Positions 1-4,475 of a stretch of DNA of 8,591 nt are shown piece by piece. Source of the DNA: an uncultured Eubacterium sp. (lineage in GTDB: Bacteria; Bacillota; Clostridia; Lachnospirales; Lachnospiraceae); assembly GCA_934358495.1 (NCBI GenBank), contig CAKRKO010000095.1:1-8591 (forward strand), in the 5' to 3' direction. A model generated the notes under the pieces. It did not search any database. It was not told where the DNA came from and saw only the letters and a program-made list of their open reading frames with translations. Every line of letters begins with the position of its first letter. Position 1 is the first letter of the stretch. Position numbers and translations under genes: made by a program.

Positions 1-71
1 GGTGACAGGATTCGAACCTGCGACCTCCTGGTCCCAAACCAGGCGCTCTAGCCAAGCTGAGCCACACCCCG
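1..71 (-). tRNA. tRNA-Pro (anticodon UGG), 3' end cut by window edge
   Basis: Read on the minus strand, the gene folds as a cloverleaf. It begins CGGGGTG (acceptor), has GCTC/GAGC as the D stem, and CCTGG-TTTGGGA-CCAGG as the anticodon arm with TGG at positions 34-36. The T arm is GCAGG-TTCGAAT-CCTGT, followed by CACC at the window edge. The anticodon UGG reads proline codons CCN. The last three bases of the 3' acceptor strand, the discriminator base and any encoded CCA lie outside the window. It has its own promoter about 40 bp upstream and is not part of the protein operon to its right. Confidence 0.97.
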
Positions 72-117
72 TATTTTACTGTTGCATCGCTGTTGTCTTA
101 CCCGCGACGCAAGAATT

Positions 118-146
118 ATTATATGGCAAGCCGCGTATTTTGTCAA
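118..146 (-). promoter_or_regulatory. Consensus sigma-A promoter of tRNA-Pro
   Basis: The minus strand reads TTGACA (146-141), a 17-bp spacer, then TATAAT (123-118). This is a perfect match to the housekeeping consensus with ideal spacing. Transcription should start near position 111, giving a leader of about 40 nt that would be removed by tRNA processing. Phased A-tracts lie immediately upstream at 151-177. Confidence 0.9.
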
Positions 147-150
147 CAAC

Positions 151-177
151 TTTTTTCAACTTTTTTCAAAAACTTTT
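151..177 (-). promoter_or_regulatory. Phased A-tracts upstream of tRNA promoter (UP-element-like)
   Basis: The plus strand carries T6 at 151-156 and T6 at 161-166, exactly 10 bp apart, within a repeated CAACTTTTTT unit, then A5 at 168-172 and T4 at 174-177. On the promoter strand these are A-tracts starting 5 bp upstream of the -35 hexamer. A-tracts in helical phase bend DNA and commonly bind the RNA polymerase alpha C-terminal domains at stable-RNA promoters. The pattern is visible; the activity is inferred. Confidence 0.6.
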
Positions 178-256
178 CTAATTCCTGCAAATCCTTTATT
201 TATGCGACTTTGCTGGTACTTAATATACCAGAATTTCTATATATTGTAAAGCGTTC

Positions 257-276
257 AAAAAAGTTTCTGTGAAACC
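257..276 (-). terminator. Weak rho-independent terminator downstream of the yfcE-like gene
   Basis: On the minus strand a 5-bp stem GTTTC/GAAAC (275-271 with 267-263), with loop ACA and one further G-U pair, is followed directly by six T residues. It lies about 40 bp past the stop codon of the phosphodiesterase gene. The stem is short, so termination may be incomplete, but the T-run and position fit. Confidence 0.5.
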
Positions 277-316
277 AAAGTTAGCCCTGACTATTTTCCA
301 TTGAGACTACGCTTCC

Positions 317-802
317 TTATTCATCCAAGTAACGAATCTCAAATGTCGGCTTTTTTCCCTTTTCTTTTTCCATCACAATGTAAGAACGCTGACGTCCTTT
401 CTGCCGTGGATAAGACAAACTGCCCGGATTTAATAATATAATCTCATCGTCTTCTTCCAGGAGCGGTCGATGGGTATGTCCAAACATAACAGCATCTACT
501 CCCCTGGAAATTCCTTCTTCACGAATCCGCTGATATCCCATAGAGACACCATACATATGACCATGTGTGATCAGCGCACGGAAATCATCGATAAATACGA
601 TTTTTTCATTCGGAAGATCCGAGAAAAAATCATTATTTCCAGCAATGATCTCAATCGGACATTCTGCCAGTTCTGCAATATAATCTTCATATCCTTCCGC
701 ATCTCCCAGATGGATCAGCTTCTGGAATGGATATTCCCGATTGATAGCCTCCTCGATTCCTGCATGTCTTCCATGCGTATCACTTACGATCAAAACTTTC
801 AT
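317..802 (-). CDS. yfcE: YfcE/YsnB family metallophosphodiesterase
   Basis: This 161-residue cytoplasmic protein has the complete calcineurin-like metallophosphoesterase signature in order: DTH (8-10), LGD (32-34), GNND (55-58), THGH (79-82) and GHTH (108-111). These residues bind two divalent metals, usually Mn. Family members hydrolyse artificial phosphodiesters such as bis-pNPP in vitro; the physiological substrate is not settled. Length is typical of the TIGR00040 family. The ATG at 802 has GGAG five bases upstream. The gene lies 61 bp downstream of rdgB in the same direction, the order known for Bacillus ysnA-ysnB, and is probably the last gene of a three-gene operon. The family assignment is firm; the symbol is by family only. 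Confidence 0.9.
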   Translation of the reverse strand: MKVLIVSDTHGRHAGIEEAINREYPFQKLIHLGDAEGYEDYIAELAECPIEIIAGNNDFFSDLPNEKIVFIDDFRALITHGHMYGVSMGYQRIREEGISRGVDAVMFGHTHRPLLEEDDEIILLNPGSLSYPRQKGRQRSYIVMEKEKGKKPTFEIRYLDE

Positions 803-863
803 ATGTACTCCATTCTACAATTTTTGATAAATCTAATTTCTTTCATAAAAACAGAAATACTTC

Positions 864-1463
864 TTATTGGATATACTGCTTTAATTCCTCACGCATCGCC
901 CGAAGTGCATTTCCACGATGGCTTCTTGCGTTTTTGTCTTCCGGAGATAATTCTGCGGTAGAACAATCCAGATCCGGTACATAGAAAATCGGATCATAGC
1001 CAAAACCGTTCTCTCCCGCCGGCTTATCGCCGATATAACCTTCAATGGTTCCGCGCACCACGATCGCCTCATGACCTGGCACAACTGCTGCAATAGCACA
1101 TACAAAACGTGCGGTACGTTTTTCCTTCGGTACCCCCTGCAGACGATCCAACAGCATCTGGTTTTTAATCTCATAGGGAGTATCTTCACCCGCATAACGC
1201 GCAGAATAGATACCCGGTTCTTTGTTCAGATAATCGATCTCCAGTCCGGAATCATCTGCCAGTACAATATCATTGCACTGCGCAGCCACAGCTTTGGCCT
1301 TAATCAGCGCATTTTCCTCAAAAGTAGTGCCATCCTCCACGATATCAACATCGATTCCGGCTTCTTTCATGGAAAGGATCTCCCAGCCCAGATCTCCCAG
1401 GATTTCGTGGATCTCCCGCATTTTATTTTTATTTCCTGTTGCAAATATAATTCTCTGTTTCAT
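864..1463 (-). CDS. rdgB: XTP/dITP diphosphatase (non-canonical purine NTP pyrophosphatase, RdgB/HAM1 family)
   Basis: The enzyme hydrolyses dITP, ITP and XTP to the monophosphate plus pyrophosphate, keeping deaminated purines out of DNA and RNA. At 199 residues it has the usual family length. Visible motifs are the N-terminal TGNKNK nucleotide loop (9-14), the acidic LADDSGL segment (68-74) with the catalytic Asp region, SARYAG (87-92), GFGYDPIF (153-160) and the base-recognition SHRGNAL (181-187). The ATG at 1463 is preceded by AGAAGG at nine bases. It lies 81 bp downstream of the rlmL-like gene and 61 bp upstream of the phosphodiesterase, with no convincing terminator or promoter between, so co-transcription from the promoter at 2738-2767 is likely. 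Confidence 0.96.
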   Translation of the reverse strand: MKQRIIFATGNKNKMREIHEILGDLGWEILSMKEAGIDVDIVEDGTTFEENALIKAKAVAAQCNDIVLADDSGLEIDYLNKEPGIYSARYAGEDTPYEIKNQMLLDRLQGVPKEKRTARFVCAIAAVVPGHEAIVVRGTIEGYIGDKPAGENGFGYDPIFYVPDLDCSTAELSPEDKNARSHRGNALRAMREELKQYIQ

Positions 1464-1544
1464 TCTTCCTGACCTTCTTTTCTGTCGTAACTTCTGTATC
1501 CCACCATGCTCTTACATTTTCCCACACGCAAAAACAATTATTTT

Positions 1545-2702
1545 TTACGCTTCCGGTCTTTTTCTTTTTGGCGGTTTCGGACCGATATACTGATACAGAT
1601 TCGTTCGCAGCATACCATTGTAAATTTTACGCTTCTTATCCGCTTTCTTTCCGATACAACGCTCGGTATCTTCATAAGAAGTAATCAGATATTCTGACCA
1701 GCTGTCCAGTCCTGCAAATGCTTCGCCAATTTCATGATACAACTTCGGCAGTGCCGCTTTTTCTTCCAGACGCTCGCCATAAGGTGGATTGGTAATAACG
1801 AATCCATATTTTTTCGGGTTTTTCAGTTCGCTTACCGGGCGTTGCTGAAAATGGATCAGCTGATCCACACCTGCGCGTTTCGCATTGTCCCTGGCGGCAC
1901 GTATAATCTCTCCATCAATATCGTAGCCTTGAATATTTGTCTCAATATCTGTATTTACCAGTTCCTTTGCCTCATCAAAACTGTCGTTCCAAAGTTGCAT
2001 CGGAATCAGATTGTTCCAGGTCTGTGACAAAAACGTACGGGACATCCCCGGTGCGATATTGGCTGCGATCATGGCTGCCTCGATTGGAATGGTTCCACTT
2101 CCGCAAAACGGATCCACCAGAATACGGTCTGCTTTCCATGGGGTCAGCATAATCATAGCTGCTGCCAGAGTCTCCGTAATCGGCGCCTTACTGCTCAGCA
2201 CACGATACCCGCGTTTGTGCAGTGATTCGCCAGAAGAATCGATACCAATCGTCACCTCATCTTTATTCAAAAATACACGCAACGGATAGGAAGAACCTGT
2301 CTCTTCAAACCAGCTCACATTATAATGCAGTTTCATTCGCTCTACAATCGCTTTTTTTACAATAGACTGAATATCAGATGGACTAAACAGCTTACTTTTT
2401 ACGGAAGATGCCTTCGTCACCCAGAATTTTGCATCCACCGGCAGATAATTCTCCCACGGGATTGCCTTTACTGCCTCAAATAATTCATCAAATGTCTCTG
2501 CATGAAACTCTCCGACTTTCAAAAGCACACGCTCCGTCGTCCGTAAATGAATATTTGCCCGACAGATTGTCTCCATGTCACCTTCATATGTAATCCTGCC
2601 ATCTTCTACTTTGACAATGTCGTAGCCGAGATCATAAATTTCCCGTTTTAAAATTGCCTCCATACCAAAATGACAGGGCGAAATAAATTGCTGTAACTCC
2701 AT
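1545..2702 (-). CDS. rlmL: THUMP-domain class I SAM-dependent RNA methyltransferase (RlmL/YpsC-like)
   Basis: This 385-residue cytoplasmic protein has an N-terminal THUMP RNA-binding region (about 45-155) and a C-terminal Rossmann methyltransferase domain. Landmarks are LHKRGYR (161-167), SAM-binding motif I DPFCGSGT (197-204), acidic motif II GYDID (259-263) and catalytic motif IV NPPYGERL (305-312), the type that methylates an exocyclic base nitrogen. The tail (376-385) is rich in Lys, Arg and Pro. The closest named relatives are Bacillus YpsC and the RlmL half of E. coli RlmKL, which makes m2G2445 in 23S rRNA. It lacks the RlmK half, and the target here is inferred. The ATG at 2702 has AGGAG seven bases upstream. 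It is first in the rlmL-rdgB-yfcE cluster. Confidence 0.93.
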   Translation of the reverse strand: MELQQFISPCHFGMEAILKREIYDLGYDIVKVEDGRITYEGDMETICRANIHLRTTERVLLKVGEFHAETFDELFEAVKAIPWENYLPVDAKFWVTKASSVKSKLFSPSDIQSIVKKAIVERMKLHYNVSWFEETGSSYPLRVFLNKDEVTIGIDSSGESLHKRGYRVLSSKAPITETLAAAMIMLTPWKADRILVDPFCGSGTIPIEAAMIAANIAPGMSRTFLSQTWNNLIPMQLWNDSFDEAKELVNTDIETNIQGYDIDGEIIRAARDNAKRAGVDQLIHFQQRPVSELKNPKKYGFVITNPPYGERLEEKAALPKLYHEIGEAFAGLDSWSEYLITSYEDTERCIGKKADKKRKIYNGMLRTNLYQYIGPKPPKRKRPEA

Positions 2703-2737
2703 CTCTTCTCTCCTGCTATCTTTTGTTATTTGTAATC

Positions 2738-2767
2738 ATTATAATCGTTTCTTATTTATACTGTCAA
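2738..2767 (-). promoter_or_regulatory. Sigma-A promoter of the rlmL-rdgB-yfcE operon
   Basis: The minus strand reads TTGACA (2767-2762), an 18-bp spacer, then TATAAT (2743-2738). Both hexamers match consensus. The start should be near 2731, giving a leader of about 29 nt before the ATG at 2702. The -35 hexamer is inside one arm of an inverted repeat (2761-2766 with 2788-2793), so repressor control is possible. Confidence 0.85.
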
Positions 2768-2841
2768 TCATGATTCTGCGAAGAATATGACAGCTTATAT
2801 CAAATAAAAGCACACGGCATTTTATAAAAAAACAGACTCTG

Positions 2842-3132
2842 TCAATTCCGATACGCTTCAATTCCGCCAGCAACAGAACATATGCGATATCCCCGCTTCA
2901 CATATCTGCATCCTTCCTGAATACTTGTGTTGCCATACTGACAGTAAAAAATCAGCAGCTTGTTTTTGGACATCTGCTCCATAAACAGCTCCAGTTCCTC
3001 CACCGGCACATTTCGTGCGCCGGGAATATGCCATTGCCGGTAATCTTCTGAATCCCGCAGATCAATTACTATGGCATTCCACCTACGCTGGTATTCCCCA
3101 ATCTCCTTCGTGCTGATCAGACACAATCCCAT
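2842..3132 (-). CDS. Single-domain rhodanese-like protein
   Basis: This small cytoplasmic protein of 96 residues forms one rhodanese homology domain. It contains VIDLRDSEDYRQWHIPGARN-type sequence, with HIPGARN at 35-41, the active-site loop CQYGNTS with Cys64 at its start, and a C-terminal AGGIEAY. The Cys can carry a persulfide, so a sulfur-transfer or sulfur-carrier role is likely; the partner is unknown. An upstream TTG at 3156 would add eight residues but has no Shine-Dalgarno. The ATG at 3132 has GGGGA seven bases upstream, so I chose it; an ATG at 3138 is too close to that site. It follows the terminator at 3186-3230 and no clear promoter of its own was found. Confidence 0.85.
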   Translation of the reverse strand: MGLCLISTKEIGEYQRRWNAIVIDLRDSEDYRQWHIPGARNVPVEELELFMEQMSKNKLLIFYCQYGNTSIQEGCRYVKRGYRICSVAGGIEAYRN

Positions 3133-3139
3133 ATCCATT

Positions 3140-3144
3140 TCCCC
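3140..3144 (-). promoter_or_regulatory. Ribosome binding site that sets the rhodanese start
   Basis: GGGGA on the minus strand lies seven bases before the ATG at 3132. It is the only Shine-Dalgarno-like element near the candidate starts at 3156 (TTG), 3138 and 3132. Confidence 0.55.
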
Positions 3145-3185
3145 AATCTGTTTCAATTTATTTATGCTTAACTATATTATTTACT

Positions 3186-3230
3186 AAAAAAAGAGCAGAC
3201 CGCCACGCAGTCCACCCCTTTTTTCTGCTC
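3186..3230 (-). terminator. Rho-independent terminator after the 59-residue protein gene
   Basis: On the minus strand GAGCAGA (3230-3224) pairs with TCTGCTC (3199-3193) and is followed by seven T residues. An alternative inner stem GACTGC/GCGGTC with loop GTG can form in the same RNA. It sits about 60 bp past the stop codon at 3292 and separates that gene from the rhodanese gene. Confidence 0.75.
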
Positions 3231-3291
3231 ACTTACCGCTTTCGGCTATAATAACATATGCATTCACCGATAGTTTGTACCTTGTCTCACA

Positions 3292-3471
3292 CTAACGGCA
3301 GTTTTTATCCGCATTGGAAGCGTTTTTACCGCAGTTCTCAGAATTGCTACTGCTCTTGTTCTGGAATTTATTCTGAGACTTGTTCTGTCCCTTATCTGCC
3401 GCATTTTTTGCATATCCATTTGTGTAATCAGCATTTTTGTAATCATTTTCAGACGTATAATTTTTAGCCAT
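3292..3471 (-). CDS. 59-residue Asn/Lys-rich small protein, candidate spore protein
   Basis: This short ORF begins ATG at 3471, nine bases after a perfect AGGAGG (3486-3481), and ends TAG at 3292. The product starts MAKNYTSEND and is 22% Asn and 15% Lys, with two Cys (47, 58), no hydrophobic segment and no signal peptide. It has a QNK repeat of period four at 29-39 and recurrent KNA motifs (12-14, 22-24, 49-51). I recognise no named family. A near-perfect sigma-G promoter lies just upstream (3505-3534), so expression in the forespore and a role resembling minor small acid-soluble spore proteins are inferred. Small size, hydrophilicity and the absence of membrane segments fit that idea; it does not look like the alpha/beta SASP family. 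A terminator follows at 3186-3230, so it is probably monocistronic. Confidence 0.8.
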   Translation of the reverse strand: MAKNYTSENDYKNADYTNGYAKNAADKGQNKSQNKFQNKSSSNSENCGKNASNADKNCR

Positions 3472-3504
3472 TTTATGATTCCTCCTGTTTCGTTTTTACA
3501 GGTA

Positions 3505-3534
3505 TAGTATGTTAACTTTTTCAAATTCTATGCA
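3505..3534 (-). promoter_or_regulatory. Sigma-G-like forespore promoter
   Basis: The minus strand reads TGCATA (3534-3529), a 17-bp spacer, then CATACTA (3511-3505). The Bacillus sigma-G consensus is gHATR, 17-18 bp, then CATnnTA, commonly TGAATA and CATACTA. All consensus positions are met. The start would be near 3498, about 27 nt before the ATG at 3471. Sigma-A hexamers are not seen at this position. Confidence 0.65.
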
Positions 3535-3591
3535 TGGAAAAATTTGCCTGAAATTTAAGTGAATTTTGCAAGAAAAAGTTTGTTAAATTAT

Positions 3592-3620
3592 TTGCAATTT
3601 CTACACAAATGCTATATAAT
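3592..3620 (+). promoter_or_regulatory. Sigma-A promoter of the candidate sRNA
   Basis: The plus strand reads TTGCAA (3592-3597), a 17-bp spacer, then TATAAT (3615-3620). The -10 is perfect and the -35 matches four of six positions, including TTG. Transcription should start near 3626. It is the only convincing plus-strand promoter in the window and no plus-strand ORF follows it. Confidence 0.65.
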
Positions 3621-3625
3621 TCAAA

Positions 3626-3728
3626 GTGAAAAGAATCTTCCCTTCAATATTCTTTTCAATTATACCCCTTATTAATTATTTATACTCCCCTTAAAACGAC
3701 CGATGTTCCCCATTGGTCGTTTTATTTT
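3626..3728 (+). ncRNA. Candidate C-rich small regulatory RNA, about 103 nt
   Basis: A transcript from the promoter at 3592-3620 would begin with a perfect 10-bp hairpin, TGAAAAGAAT (3627-3636) with ATTCTTTTCA (3649-3658), loop 3637-3648. A purine-poor linker (3659-3692) and a strong terminator hairpin (3693-3723) follow. CCC or CCCC tracts occur four times: in the first loop (3640-3642), twice in the linker (3665-3668 and 3687-3690), and in the terminator loop (3708-3710). All are predicted unpaired. Exposed C-rich motifs that bind Shine-Dalgarno sequences are known from Firmicute sRNAs such as RsaE/RoxS, so post-transcriptional repression in trans is a reasonable inference. There is no ORF with a ribosome binding site. 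I cannot assign it to a named RNA family. Confidence 0.55.
3693..3728 (+). terminator. Strong rho-independent terminator of the sRNA, possibly bidirectional
   Basis: AAAACGACCGATG (3693-3705) pairs with CATTGGTCGTTTT (3711-3723), 13 bp including one G-U, around loop TTCCC. It is followed by ATTTT. The G-U pair forms only on the plus strand (it is an A-C mismatch on minus) and the better T-tract is on plus. The nine outer base pairs could still help end the HAAS-gene transcript in the opposite direction. Confidence 0.8.
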
Positions 3729-3861
3729 GCTTTCATTTTTTATTTGTTACGTATTTAACAATTATGATTTTTACTTGGAATACAGCTTTTTACATGGTCA
3801 ATCCCATGATTTCATTACGGACTACAGCTTACCTTTTTTCTAAACTTTTAATTCCAGTTGT

Positions 3862-4278
3862 TCAGTGCATAATCTCAGAAATCAGTACGGAAATTCCGAG
3901 AACTGCCCCCAAAATGATCAATGTTCCATACCAAGTGTTCAGTTTCAGTTTTCCAAGACGCACATCCCATCCTTCGTTTTCAATAAATTCCGCATGAAAT
4001 CCATGCTCTGGATTCTGCACGTTTGCGTTAATTTCCTCCGCCGTCATATTTCCAATTGCTTCAAGCTGTTGCTGTTTTTCCAGTTTTTCATAATGCTCTA
4101 CAATCATATCCGCAACTTTTACCGGATCACCGAGTTTGCGCATTACCTGCTCCATAGTCTTTCCACCAGCCACCTGTTCCTGAATGTAATCCTCATAAAT
4201 ATGCATCTGGTCGGTAATCTGGTCATCACTTAAACGGCCTTCTAACTGCAGTTTTAAAATATATAAGAAATCATCCAT
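3862..4278 (-). CDS. Membrane-anchored HAAS-domain (DUF1700-like) protein
   Basis: This 138-residue protein has an N-terminal helical module (about 1-64, MDDFLYILKLQLEGRLSD followed by a conserved-looking GGKTMEQVMRKLGDP turn at 38-52) resembling the HAAS/DUF1700 signalling domain. A charged linker follows, then a single C-terminal membrane segment (about 115-135), with nearly all of the protein predicted to be cytoplasmic. HAAS proteins are often encoded beside PadR-type regulators and act as membrane-associated regulatory or sensor components; no PadR gene is present here. The ATG at 4278 has AAAGGAG nine bases upstream. The gene has its own promoter (4382-4410) and a leader of about 97 nt. 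The domain call is from memory of the family pattern and is moderately sure; the function is unknown. Confidence 0.75.
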   Translation of the reverse strand: MDDFLYILKLQLEGRLSDDQITDQMHIYEDYIQEQVAGGKTMEQVMRKLGDPVKVADMIVEHYEKLEKQQQLEAIGNMTAEEINANVQNPEHGFHAEFIENEGWDVRLGKLKLNTWYGTLIILGAVLGISVLISEIMH

Positions 4279-4381
4279 TTATTTTTTCTCCTTTGCTGTC
4301 ATTTTTTCTTCTACTATTTCGTTTTTCAGGAATTCGCTTTTTTTCTGTTGTGACATTTCCTGCTTTTCATCATATGAAGCT

Positions 4382-4410
4382 ATTATACAGCATCTAAAAA
4401 AAGACTGCAA
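4382..4410 (-). promoter_or_regulatory. Sigma-A promoter of the HAAS-domain gene
   Basis: The minus strand reads TTGCAG (4410-4405), a 17-bp spacer, then TATAAT (4387-4382). The start would be near 4375. The -35 hexamer is part of the 3' arm of the pepV terminator stem and the spacer contains its T-run, so the two elements share bases. Confidence 0.65.
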
Positions 4411-4447
4411 AATTTAATTTGAGTACATTGGTCAAACTTTGCAATCT
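4396..4447 (-). terminator. Rho-independent terminator of pepV
   Basis: On the minus strand AGATTGCAAA (4447-4438) pairs with TTTGCAGTCT (4411-4402), 10 bp with one G-U. An inner GTTTGA/TCAAAT helix is also possible. It ends in a run of seven T residues (4402-4396). It lies about 28 bp past the pepV stop codon. Confidence 0.85.
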
Positions 4448-4475
4448 CTTTTATAATTTTAGATTCTATTTTCCC

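Larger units (their letters stand above)
3535..3861. other. Intergenic region without protein genes
   Basis: This AT-rich stretch lies between the sigma-G-like promoter and the HAAS-domain gene. It holds the plus-strand sRNA candidate with its promoter and terminator (3592-3728). The remainder, 3729-3861, has only a short CATGG/CCATG hairpin and a twice-repeated AGCTGTA, to which I assign no function. No ORF here has a ribosome binding site and protein-like composition. Confidence 0.6.

Noticed and set aside
470..961. 163-codon plus-strand ORF across the yfcE-like gene and the end of rdgB
   Set aside because: Antisense to two well-conserved genes, with no plausible translation signals.
2825..2844. 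Short hairpin ACAG-AGT-CTGT plus T-run at the end of the rhodanese gene, as a terminator
   Set aside because: The stem has only four base pairs and overlaps the stop codon. The T-run is good, but the helix is too weak to annotate; no better terminator was found there.
3264..3524. 86-codon minus-strand ORF overlapping the 59-codon small gene in another frame
   Set aside because: No ribosome binding site at its start and a composition like a frame shadow. The overlapping 59-codon frame has a perfect AGGAGG, a promoter and repeats that look like real protein sequence.
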